DNA of 64,000 nt from Neospora caninum Liverpool (taxonomy: Eukaryota; Apicomplexa; Conoidasida; Eucoccidiorida; Sarcocystidae), in assembly GCF_000208865.1 (NCBI RefSeq), contig NC_018390.1, positions 1,660,790 to 1,724,789 of the forward strand, in the 5' to 3' direction. Shown piece by piece: positions 12,578 to 23,860 of this stretch. The first letter of the stretch is position 1; the number at the start of each line of letters is the position of its first letter. The notes below the pieces were generated by a model. It saw only the letters and a list, made by a program, of their open reading frames with translations. It did no database searches and was not told the DNA's origin. Both the position numbers and the translations under genes were made by a program.

Positions 12578-12821
12578 CCGTGCCGCGGCTACGGTTGTGG
12601 AAACCGGAGGCATGACACTCCATATTAACTGTCCGAGAAACGCCTGTTTCCCAGTTTTGCGCCCAAATCACCGCAATGGCTGTTTCATCTAGTTGACTGG
12701 AGACGGGAATCCCCTCGATGAGGCGGGTGATAGTTAACAGTGGAACAGGTGTGGCAAGCGTTTATGAGCTGGACTGTCCCGGTTGAGCATCTCACCATGC
12801 GTGCATTTAGGGTACGAGTGC

Positions 12822-12939
12822 CAGGCAGTAGCCAGCATTACTGCTCGAACAACCAGCCGTGCAAACATCCCGATCGTGCCATGAACAGGCGCCAGTCACT
12901 ACGGGAAGAGTTCCAGGCAGTAGCCGGCATTACTGCCTG
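12822..12939. repeat. Two copies of a 26-bp dyad-symmetric sequence
   Basis: Copy 2 (12914-12939) is a perfect 9-bp inverted repeat, CAGGCAGTA with TACTGCCTG, around an 8-base spacer. Copy 1 (12822-12847) has the same left arm and spacer apart from one base, but its right arm is degraded. The copies lie about 92 bp apart, 250-360 bp after the CST1 stop codon. Confidence 0.6.
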
Positions 12940-14175
12940 AACGGACTAAACGTGTGCACACAGCGGGATCCCTAGCAACACTGGTTGAGACGAAAGTGCG
13001 TAGGCTATGTGGTGTTACCTGGTGCGGTGGTCGGTAGGCACATGGTTGTACGGGACGAAGTCAGGTACTTTTTCCGTAGTCTCGGAAGTAGTAAAGATGA
13101 TCACTGACTTCTTCAGCGCCCGTGTGTTTTGAGCATACAGCATTCGGAAATGACACAGAATGAACCTAAACGGAAATAATGCGCCGGATCGGCGCGACAC
13201 GAGCGTGTAAGCGGTCTGTCATACTCCTTCCCTGAAGGACCCCTTTATGAGTTACTAACTGGGTAGGTGGGGACGTTTGTGTGTCGGGTGAAGACAGTGC
13301 CCGTTAGAAACCTAAACTTGTTTCGTTGACAGCAGGCAGGGGCGGATTTACCGTTAGATCTTACAACACATGGCCTCCGCAACGATACGAGGTCGCGGGG
13401 GCACTTCTTGTTCGTACACTACACGTAGTTCTCTGGAAAGGGGAACGGGTGATGCGGTTGGGAAACAATAAAACATTCCACGGAGGTGGCGGTGAAGCAG
13501 TTTTTCAAAATACGTTCCGTGGGGAAGCCTGCAAGGGGCAAGTGTCCCCGCCAGCAGTGCCGAGTTATACGCTGCCGCACTGCATCGATAACCTCCGGGA
13601 GCGTTCCCCTCATCCTTGGAGAGTAGACAGCGTTGTGTCTCTGTTTCGGGCGCGAGGAGACAGTCAAGGAAAGCTCTTTCTGTCTAGTTAACAGCTATCT
13701 GGCTATGTATAGGTTTCGTTAGCATCGGAGCTGTAGCGGCGAGCCTGGCCCGCGGTTCCCACCTGGCAAGCTGGTACGCCGTTGAGTCACTCCACATCTA
13801 GAGTGGGCATTGGCGAAGAAGTCAGCCACCCACTGGGATTTCTCGAGTTCAGAGGAAAGTTGGGGGAAATTGTTTGTCTCACAGAGGCGTCGCTGGTCGT
13901 GCCTAGTGCGGCCTGGTGTGTGTCGGTCAGCTGCATCCAAGGCAAAACCGCGGCTCGAAAGCTCCAGATGCTGTACAAGAAGCGGCAGTTGACACGGTGA
14001 TAACGCTCTGAGTTCTCCATCGCGTTTTGGTACTGCCCTGTATCCATCAAATCGTGTAGGTCGACTGGGGAGTGTACACTATCCTATTTCCTGCCTAAAA
14101 AGTCGTGCGACAGCACTCCCTGGATACGCCGGAAGACACCTCGGCCGTGGTTGTGCCGTCGTCGAAAAGGGGACA

Positions 14176-14182
14176 TGCATGC
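14176..14182 (+). promoter_or_regulatory. TGCATGC element upstream of the mutase gene
   Basis: TGCATGC lies within ACATGCATGCGG about 750 bp upstream of the mutase start codon. It matches a motif enriched in Toxoplasma upstream regions. Function is inferred from the motif alone. Confidence 0.25.
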
Positions 14183-14850
14183 GGTCACCACCTACTTACA
14201 ATGAATTGAGGGCAATACGCGCTTTTGCCCTTGAACTGCCCAACCCATCCAGAACCCGTTGCTGTTTCCTTCGGTCTCTGACATTCGGAATAAACTGTAC
14301 CTGGGCCAGGCCTGTTAATGGGGTGATGTACTCAACGTGCATCTGCATCGCCACACGCGTGCCGACAGTGTGCCGGTTGATAACTCTGCCTCGGGTCCTC
14401 CGACCCCCCGTTGTGTCCGTTTGTTGCCTGCATCTTCCCTTTTTCGGGATTTCCGGCAAACTCCGTGCTTTTCTGTGCCTCGCTTTTCAGGCATTGTGGC
14501 GCACACTGCCCCTTCCTCGGGCCATCGCACGTTTAATTGGAGCGGGAGACGGCGCGGAGTTGGTCGAGAGAAGACACGCCGCCGGGAGACACGTGCGGTT
14601 CGCGGTCTCCCCGTGCACGTCACCCTTTTGCATTGTTCCTCCACCCTACAAAAGCGAGAAACGTGCCCCACAAGCACCTTCTTTGCCGCTTCGTCAACAG
14701 CACACACCACCGAGTTTCCGTGCCTACATTCATCTCTTGGCATCCCGATGCTTCCCCTCCGGCTTGCTGCGAGCGCAGAGGAAAGTTTTGTTTTTGGTGC
14801 GTAACTTTCAGGTTGTGGTGTCGACCGGTAGGTTCTCAGTGACGAGAAAG

Positions 14851-14857
14851 CGTCTCT
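14851..14857 (-). promoter_or_regulatory. AGAGACG core-promoter-type motif
   Basis: CGTCTCT on + is AGAGACG on the other strand, matching the WGAGACG motif known from Toxoplasma promoters, which works in either orientation. It lies about 70 bp before the mutase start codon, so it may be in the core promoter or a short 5' UTR. Confidence 0.35.
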
Positions 14858-14925
14858 CTCGAAATCCGTGATCGTTCAAGTTTCTCCACTCCATTTCCAC
14901 ATACTTGCGCTGTCGCCCGTCAAAG

Positions 14926-17900
14926 ATGGCGCACGACTCCGGGCCGACCCCGGAAGAACGGGCTGCATTGGCCGAGGCCGAATCCAGCTGTGACTCGTTC
15001 CTTCCTTTGCCAGAAAGGGCCATCTCCTTCACAAGTCTTGCAGCGTCTCTGTCGCGGTATCCCGCTATTCGGGATCGACGATTCAACTACGGAACAGCAG
15101 GTAACTGCCGAAAAAGCGCTGTGTCCCCTGGCTCCTCTCTGCACCAGTCAATAGTTGTTTCGCCCTCGTGTCCGGCGCGTTTGTCACGCGTTTGCGACGG
15201 GTCTGCGTGCGCTTCTCACGTTTCGTGCGCTGCGCCACGCCCCTTAACGTCGTGGAACCTGCTCTCGACGCCTGTTCTTCGCGTCGTTACACTCTGTGCC
15301 GCCAGAAGGACGGAGCGAATTATGACCAGATTTCGCCAGGAGTGACCCGGCATATCCGCCGGGAGTGGAACCGTCGTCAAAAAACAGTGAACGAAAAATG
15401 AAGCATGCATGCACTGTCTGTCTTCGGTGGCCAGCCCACAGGAGCTCGCTTTTTTCCTTCACGCACGACCGCGTGCGAAGATCTGTTTCCACGGGCGAAA
15501 CGCGAATCGTCAGGTTCTCGAGTGCCATGTGGAGCACTCAGAAGCAGTGAAGCGTGAGTGGCCCTCATTCTCCTTTCTGCATGCCCCCGGCTCAGACGGG
15601 TCTCGCGCGCCTGTGACATACTCCTGGACGGGGAAGGGACTTCATTCGGAGTTCCGCGTTTTCACACGACCTCCACGTATGTCCCTTCCGTGTTGGCGAA
15701 ATGTCTTGGCCTTTCGCGACGCGCTCTCTCGTCTCGGCGGTCGCGCCCGCTAAAAAGAGGAGAGCCCTCTTGAGTCCTTTGCCAGAGACCCAGAGTTTCT
15801 CGACCGTTCTCCTGCGCTGTCTTGCCCATAGGCTTTCGTGCGAACGCAGAGCTCCTGCCGCATGTGGTTCACCGATGCGGGCTCCTGGCATCTCTTCTCG
15901 CTCTCGATCAGCAGCGCCGAGCGGCGACGCGTCGCACGGCAGAAGAAACGATCCGCCACAAGGGAGAGGAGGCTGCCGGCGTCTACGTAGGCTGTATGAT
16001 CACCGCGAGTCACAACCCTGTGGAAGACAACGGAGTGAAGCTCGTCCGTCCTGATGGTTGTCTCCTTTCCCCGGTCTGGGAGCTGTACGCGGAAGATTTG
16101 GTGAATGCAGCCTTCCTGGCACACGATGCACCGGAGGAAGCTTTCGACAGGCGCGCCGCTGCGAACGCCTCGAACCAGAAGGCGACAGCGGATCGCTGCC
16201 CCAACGCCGCCGTTCCCGGAGAGGCGACAGGTCAGGAAGCCGACAAATGCGACGCAGGGCGTGTCGCGCCGGAACTGAAAGTGCTGAGGGAGATCGCGCA
16301 AGAGCTCTTTTTGCAGGGAGAGAGGGGATCGGGCGCGAGAAAGGATGCAGCTGGCAAGAAAGAGAAACCTTCAGTAGACAACAGGAGAGCTGCGTCACGC
16401 TCGAGCCCGGCTCCGGTGTTCCCTTGCGTCATTGTGGGGAGAGACAACCGGCCGTCATCGCGGTGTCTGCAGGAGGCGTTCGAGGCGGGTGCCAGCGCGC
16501 TTGGCGTTCGAGTTATTTCTCTGGGGCAAGTCACGACGGGGCAGCTGCAGTTCATTGTAAGGCAGCAAAACGAGAGACTGGAAGGCGGCGTGGACGGAGA
16601 AGAGGAGCCGCAGCTTGAACGGCAGCCGCGAGAGAGACAGCAGGACGAAAACGAAAGAGGAGATGAAGGCAGCCGCTTTGTTCGCCAATACTATGCCCAC
16701 TTTGGAAAGGCATTCTCGGCATTCATGCTCCAGGCGAGAGAGCTGAAGCAGCAAGCGTTGAGGGAGCGGGAAGAGCCACAGACGGACGGGAAGGCCCGCC
16801 ACGGAGACGAAGCAAGGGAAGGTGAGATTGGACTGGGATCGAACCTTAGCAGCATGATACAGCGGCCGGAGACAACGCCAGTGAAGACCAGAGACCAGGA
16901 GCGTGCTTGTGTCCGGACACTGGAGCGTTACAGAAATGCATGGCATTTACTGTTATTCGCACATTCCAAGTAGTTAACGTAACTGAACGTAAGATCGACG
17001 ATAGAGAGCTTTCTGCGGGACTGCCTTTTATTCATGTCCACGTATTGGGCTGATGGGGTACGTGCTTGCACACATACATACGTATACATTCACATATTAA
17101 CATCTCGCCGGCTGAACACACACACACACACACACGTGTCTCCCTATGCCGAATGCAAGCATGCCCGAGCTACACCGTGTCAACCGGAACGCATATATAT
17201 ATATATAATGATAGAGTCATGCCGGGAAACCTTTGCTCACTTGAAAGAATCAGTGTTCAGTTTGGCTGTGCGACTCCCGCAAATAGTGAAAGTGTTTGCA
17301 TGTGTGGACATGCGTGACATTCTGGAAACTTGATGTCGAGCTGGTTGTGTATGTTAACTTTTCTCTCGCTGTGTTTCTTCTGTCTCTCTCTCTCTCTGCT
17401 TTCGGTGTGTGTGCCTCTCGCTTCCAGAAGTCGCTCTTCCGCTTTCCTTTCCTTCCAGTTCCCTCTTCCTTGACGCGGCAGACGGCGTGGGAGGTCCATC
17501 GATCGAGCCCTTTGTAGAGATGCTCAGGAGGGACGCGGGTGTCTCTCTCTTTGTGCGCAACGCCGGACAGAACGACAGCCAAGAAGCGTGTGTCTCGGCG
17601 GGAGAAGACCGAGGCCGGCAGAAAACCGAATCAGACAGAGAAGATGCCAAAGAAGTGAAGGAGGGTCTCAATGTCCTCTGTGGCGCCGAGCACGTGCAAA
17701 AGCTCAAGGCGTTGCCCAGAAATTTTGGTGAGTCAGAGAAGCACAAAGGGAGAGACCGGGAGCAGAAAACGAGGGACAGGAGAGGGCGAGGGGACAGGAA
17801 GACGAAGCGCGGGAGAGACTGAGAGGAAAGCGAGAGGAGCGCAGACGGAGAATAGAGAGGTGACAAACACGCCAGGGTGTCGGAAAGGGAAAACGAGCGC

Positions 17901-20900
17901 GACAAATGAGTGAGGAGAGCCAGGAGCAGCCGCAAAAGAGGGAAACCTGAAGCCAGGAAAGCAAGGATCGCGGAGCGCGGGTAGAAGCAAGCAAAACGGA
18001 GTAGTCGCATCGCGCAAGGGGGCGGCGCCTAACTCGAAAATGAGGAGATTACTTCGTCCTCGGTGAAAGCGAAGCCAGCCGTCCAGTTTGGGTCTAGCAG
18101 CATCTGTGCCGGCTTCGTTGTTCTGTGTGGTGTTTTTGTGTGTGTTCGTCTGGTGTCCGCTTTGCTCTCGAAAAAGTGCAGCACGGCCTATTTCCGCTTG
18201 TGTCCCAGGTCTTCTTCACCCTCTCAGGCTGACGCGTCTCGCGCGATGCATCTCATGTCTTTTCGTGGTGCGTTTTTCCCTGTGTTCTTCGTCTCGTCTT
18301 GAGCGTCCACACACCGGTCTCACCTCTTTGCGCCTTTGTGTCCCTGCTTGTCGCTCCTTTCTGGGTTTTTCTGCTTTCCCCGTTTCCCACGTCTCGTCTT
18401 TCCGCTATGCACCGCGGCGTCGATGTGTCGTTCTGGTGTGCAGGCGGTCGAACTGACGTGTCAGAAGGTACGCTTTGTGCGTCTTTTGACGGAGATGCCG
18501 ACCGCCTCATTTTCTTCACTTGGGAGCAGAAACGCGCTTCGCGGCTGCCTTCTCTTCCGCCTTCGCCGGATCCCTGCTCCGGTCCACAGCGGCTGTGCTC
18601 GCCGGAAGAGGCTGTGCGGGAAGAGCTGCAGCAAGCCTTTTCCCTCACCCAAGATTCTTCCGTCACGCGGCGCAATCTTTCTCGGGCAGGCAACGACGCA
18701 GACCTCGACCAGGAAGAAGGCGAACGAGGACATGCACATCGGGCCGCCAACTCAACGGCCAGCACCGGTCGCGGAAACGAACCGCACGCAGACCGGGCGG
18801 TGGAGACGCGAGAAGGCCAAGATGGAGAGGACGGAACAGACGGGGCACGCGGGAGACGCGAACGATCCCCAGGCGGATTCGAGGCAGAGACAAACGCTGG
18901 GTCCCCTGGCGCCTGTGGACTGGATTCTGCCAATGGAGAAGCCGTAAAACAAATGACGTCGTCCGCCCTCGATGTGAGCGAGGAAGAGGCGATTCGGATG
19001 CGGCTCTACGACGGCGACCGAATTGCTTGTCTCGTCGCGTTGACGCTTCTCTGCCTTCTCAAACAAGCTCTCGGGAAACCAAGAGAGCACGGCCAGCCTG
19101 TTTCGTCGCCTTCCGCGTCTCCTTCCTCGGAGCCTCTGTTGAGAATTTGCGTCGTGCAAACGGCGTACGCAAACGGCGGAAGCACAACGTTCTTGAAGAA
19201 GCTCCAGGCGGCCGCCAGCTCCCTCACCTCCTCGGGCGTTCTGGTTCGTCTTCTCACGATAAATGCCTCTTTCTGCTCATCGTTCTCCTCTTTCCCGCCT
19301 CTGTCTCAATCTCTCGCCTGCACGTGTCTTGTGCACGTGTGCCCGTACCCCGTGACTGGTTTCAAAGCGATAGGGCTGAGCGCACAGAGTAACTGCATGA
19401 ACGTTTGCGGTACTCGACGCTTACGCGTTTTCCCGTGGCCAGATCGACGGGGCACCAGGACCACTGTGGCATGCGCGTTCTTCTCTGTCGGAACCCGAGG
19501 GCACACGCGCTGATACATGTCGAGTCTCTGCGCACAAAAAAGCGTTAAGGCACGGGCATAACCTCTCCTGGGATGACGTAGCGTGTGGATGATGGCAGTT
19601 GGAGAGGTCGAGACTTCGCATTTTTTTCTCTGCGTCCACCTGCAAACAAGCAGGGCTCTTTGCAGCTGCACTGAAGAGCTTTCCTCGTGCCTCGCCGTGA
19701 CGCGCTGCCATGACGAGAGACGGTCAAAAACGCCACTGCCTTTCGCCCCCTGCGTTTGCTCCCTCCTGGTCTGTCTCTTGATGCCTTATCATGCCTTATC
19801 CTTTTTGCTCCCCCTCTTGCACACTCTTCCTTCCTGTGTGCTATGGTGTCTCTAGTTTGAGCTTACATGCGTGCCTACGGGAGTCAAGCATCTCCACCGC
19901 CGAGCGTCGGAAGCGTCTCTTGGGGTCTACTTCGAAGCAAATGGACACGGCACGGTTGTGCGAGACGACGCACAGCTGGATCTGTGGGCGGCGGCGCATG
20001 GACTGTCTACGGTGAGTTCCGGTGTGTCCCAGAAAGCGCTTCGGATACGCAGTTGCGCCGCTCGCAGCGCGGTCGGGTCGCTCACCCCGTGAAGAGCTTC
20101 GCAGGAGGTAAACGCGGATGCGCGAATGAAGGCCCTGCGCAGATGGATGTGTGGTGTTGGAAAAAAGAATGTCAGCGACGGGGGAGGCAACGGGAAAGGG
20201 GAAGGGGGCAGCTGCTGCTGTATGGGGTGGAGGAATCCCACAGAAGAAAGCGAGGGTCGGAGAGGCGACAGTGGGCCTTTTTCTGGTTTCCGAGGAAACC
20301 GAGCAGCCATGAGCGGCACCTCTGCAACCGACAAACACGACAAAAATGCGCTTTCCTCGTTTCACCTGTTTTTCCGCGCCTTCGTGCTGCTTTTGCGTTT
20401 CCCGCTTCAGGTTGCAGAATGGCGAATTATACGGGAATTCGTAAATCTCTTCAACGCGGCGACAGGCGACGCACAGACGAACTTGCTCGCCGTTGTTGCG
20501 GCTCTCTCTTGGATGGACATGTCTCCTCAACAGTGGAGCGATTTGTACGACGATCGACCGTGTCTCACGTTAAAGGTACGACAACGTCCCAGGGAGCGCG
20601 ATAGCAACAAGACGCAGACGACGGCCGCGCTCCTGCGCGTCGGGGCATTCCCAAACGAGAACTAAAATGCATAAATCCAAGAGCCACGGCTGCAGGCGCG
20701 CCTCGCGTCTTCCGCACCCCTGAGAGCGAAGCAGCCGCGTGTCTGTGAAGACGCAACGAGAGGCTGCGGGGTGAGAGGAGCGCCAGCACCGTGCGTTTCT
20801 TCGCTGTCGCCCGCTTTATAGAGAAAGGATGGACGAAAGGCCCCGCGCGTCTCTCACGGGACTCGGCCTTCTTGTTTCCGACGGGGGGGAGAGCTTTGCT

Positions 20901-21819
20901 GCCATCTCACTCGCCTTCTTCATGGCAAAAAGAAGCCCGCGGAACAGTCGACTTGGGATTGCGCCCTGTGACTGGTGTCAGTCTCCGTTTCGTTCAGAAC
21001 GGGAACTCTTTTTGGATCTTGCTTACCGTTTCGCGGCTGGGGAAACGCTGCGCCTGCACGCAGGCCGCGGTCTCGCATCGTTTGTCGGTTGCTGGATTGA
21101 ACCCGCTGAGAATGAATGTCACCCCAAAAAACCGATTTGTGTCTGTGCGCAACCACTGAGCAGGTGGCGCTTCCACGGAGTGTCCTCGCGACTCTGAAAC
21201 CCGATCCCTGTGACGAGAAGACACTGATGGAGCCTGCAAACCTCCAAGTAGGCCCCAGTTCAAAAAGTGCCGGCCAACGACGGTCTGTCTCGGGAGACAC
21301 AGAAAATCTCTCGTCGTCTCCATCTGTATTTCTTTGGAGATAGCTCTCGCCCCCCCCCCTCCGCGTGTCCCCCTCGAGCCCATCAACTTTAGATACGCAG
21401 AGATACGTGCAGCAACTTCGGCCTACGTGCATCTGTCGATAAACGCATGTGCATATCTATATCGCATCTGTACAGAGGGGTAGAGCAGGGTATATCCCGA
21501 TAGAATCGCGGGCAGTTCGCCACGCAGACTTCCTCCTCATTGGCCGTCTTTGGTTCTAAGATCTGGAGTTTTCCCTGTTGTGTTTGTTTTGCAGTCTTGG
21601 ATCGACGAAGCCGTGGAAAATACAGGGCCCTTCTGTCGAAGTTTCGTTCGGCCCTCCGGCACCGAAGACGTCTGTCGAATTTACGTGGAGGCCCCGGACT
21701 CCCTCTCTGCCAAGACACTCGGCTCTGTTGTCTCTGAACTCGTTGTCCAATACGCCGCGCTCCTCGAGGAAGCAACCAAGGAACAAGATGGCCGAAAAGA
21801 TAGATGGGAAGAGGAATGA
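14926..21819 (+). CDS. PAGM: Phosphoacetylglucosamine mutase, eight exons
   Basis: This enzyme converts GlcNAc-6-phosphate to GlcNAc-1-phosphate in UDP-GlcNAc synthesis. Proposed exons, all phase-consistent, are 14926-15100, 15832-16821, 17428-17727, 18444-19243, 19856-20011, 20411-20575, 21164-21247 and 21595-21819, giving about 964 residues. Hallmarks are YGTAGFR at the first junction, the catalytic phosphoserine loop MITASHNP (Ser about 118), [11 protein letters not shown], the metal loop FDGDADR (Asp504, 506, 508), [12 protein letters not shown], the sugar-binding TGVKHLH and YFEANGHGT, and the phosphate-binding FVRPSGTED near 909-915. The start follows GTCAAAG and fits the initiation context. 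The protein is nearly twice the usual 540 residues because of charged low-complexity insertions, mainly after LFVRNAG, after GDADRLIFF and in exon 2. The exon 4 donor (GTTCGT at 19244) is weak and is the least certain boundary. Confidence 0.92.
17116..17207. repeat. (AC)n and (AT)n microsatellites in a mutase intron
   Basis: A CA run at 17116-17134 and a TA run at 17192-17207 lie in the intron between mutase exons 2 and 3. They are ordinary simple repeats. Confidence 0.8.
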
Positions 21820-23860
21820 GTGCACAAATTCGGCGTACAAATTGTGCGTGTATGCACCGGAGTAGCTCGTATTGAGCCCTGTTTTGTGTATACAGGTTCC
21901 GCATCTGAATGAATTGTCTCTTCATTCCGCTAGGGAGTGAGGACTAAGCTGGCATGTCCCTTCTTAAGGGCACTGACAAGTGCTGTTTTGTCTCCATTCG
22001 CTTCTTTTTTCTTAGTGTCTCGCCACTTTGCTTTGGAGAGGGACAGACGGGAGCAGCAATCCTTTGGCCTCGAGCTCCGGGTTCTCGGCGAGGATCCTTT
22101 GGTAGCCAGATCCTAAAGGAAGACGGACCAGTTTCCCTTTCTGAGTTGTGAAAGAAGGCGAATAAAAACGACAAACGCACGAGGCCAATCTGTCCGTGTG
22201 CAGATACATACCTCATTTTGCATTCACGCGGCTTCTGCCTCACGGTATACATACTTTTCTGGACGCTGAAACTTCTGCTATCGCATGCATCTCTTTTGGT
22301 TCTATTTCACTGGCAGCAGAGAGGCGCATCTTCTGTGTGGTGTGCCCCTCTTTCTGGTACATGTACATATATATATATATATATATACATGTATTATATA
22401 TATGCACGTGGGGATATTTCGGTGTGTGTGAGCTCCGGATCGCTGCACGAAGCAGCTGTGTTTGTCAGTGAAGAGGAGGAGAGTACATCTCGGATCTTGT
22501 ACAGTTTTTCCTTTTTCTCTGAGGTACAAACGGGAAGCGACAGGAACACCCGTGCTTGCTGCTCTCAAGACGGGGACCAGAGCTGACGTGGCACGTCTCT
22601 GCATTTGAAAATCGCATTTTGTTTCGTTTGGATGGAGCCAGATTTGCCTTTTCCAAACATCGCCCTCCCCCTAGAATACTGCCGCATACCCACATACGCC
22701 ACAACATGTTCCACTACCCCGCTGAATGGGGCCATTGCCCTCTTGACGCGCAGATGAGACAACAGAGAGGGGAATTGGAGCCCGAAGCTGATTGAAGCTG
22801 AGAGCATTTCTACCACAATAGAATCCTTCCTTCGAGTAGACACGTTCGACGCCCCCCCCCCCCCCCCCGTATAGCGTTCTCTACCATAACCCGAGAACTC
22901 GCGCTCTCTCTCCACACACACACACACACAATTTCTGGGCTCTCCCTTTTTCATCTCTCCCTTCTTCGTTCTTTTTCTCTGTACAACAAAGAGGCACAGA
23001 AAAGGAGACGGCGGGGGCTCCCATCTTGACCGCTTTTACAAAAAAAGATGCTCAGTCAAAGGCTGCCTTCTTGGACATACACCCATGAGCACGTACATCT
23101 CTTAGGTACACGCGCATGCGTATATATGAGTCCGCAGCAGATGGAAACCAGCGCATGCGAATGATAAAATTGGATCGACGATAATGTCAGGAAAGCACCC
23201 CGCACTTGGGGAAGTGGACCGCATTTGCAGACTTGCCAAACCAAACCCAGTTGGGGCGGGGGCGACACACATCGGGAGGAAAAAAGCCTTGGAAAGGGGC
23301 AGAGACAGGATCACCCACCAGACCGGTACTCTCGGGAGAGAAATACAGATTCGCCCAATTGTTCGGGTTTGTAACCTAGATGCGAGCGTCGTAGCCTTCA
23401 GCGATAATTTCATTCACATTACGGTCTTGAGCAGCATATGCACGCTGAGCCACAAAGCCCTGTTGAATAACTTGACCTTTCCATTCTTTCCAAGCAGTGG
23501 GTTTGGCCTCTGTAGCAGCCACGCCTTGGGAACCCTGATAAAAGACAACAACACGAAAAAGGAGCGGGGAGACGATGGAGAAAAAGACGCTCCGGAAAAA
23601 ACACAAAAGGGTAAACGCCACAAAAGTCGCGACTCAGCAAGACACACACAGTGAGGCGCGCATACATAAAAGGGGAAACTGGTACAAGGAAAGGATGGAG
23701 AAACGGGGAAGAGCCAGAAGAAAACCAGCAAAGCGACGCAAACTGAACTCGGTGTCGCCATGAGAAAAACGAAAGGCGGGAGAGGGGGTAGGGGACTCCC
23801 AACCGTGTCTCTAGGTGCTTCCGGCGCGTGTCCCGCTCATTACTTCTTCCCGTCGAGCTG
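21820..23860. other. Convergent intergenic region between mutase and bromodomain gene
   Basis: Two genes end here tail to tail, so this segment holds both 3' UTRs. I see no gene. It is rich in simple repeats: a TA run at about 22366-22388, a 17-base C run at 22852-22868 and a CA run at about 22913-22928. Confidence 0.6.
22852..22868 (+). repeat. 17-base poly(C) run
   Basis: An uninterrupted run of 17 C residues lies in the convergent intergenic region, with a CA repeat 45 bp further on. On the minus strand this is a G17 tract. Confidence 0.85.

Larger units (their letters stand above)
12578..14925. other. Intergenic: CST1 3' flank and mutase promoter/5' UTR
   Basis: No coding gene is recognised. 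The segment holds a pair of related dyad sequences (12822-12847 and 12914-12939), a TGCATGC element at 14176-14182, and an AGAGACG-type element on the minus strand just before the mutase start codon. The open frame at 14179-14871 has no recognisable domain and probably overlaps the mutase promoter or 5' UTR. Confidence 0.55.

Noticed and set aside
17428..17458. Alternative acceptor CCTTCCAG ending at 17458 for mutase exon 3
   Set aside because: It would shift phase relative to the preceding donor, while the acceptor at 17427 keeps frame.
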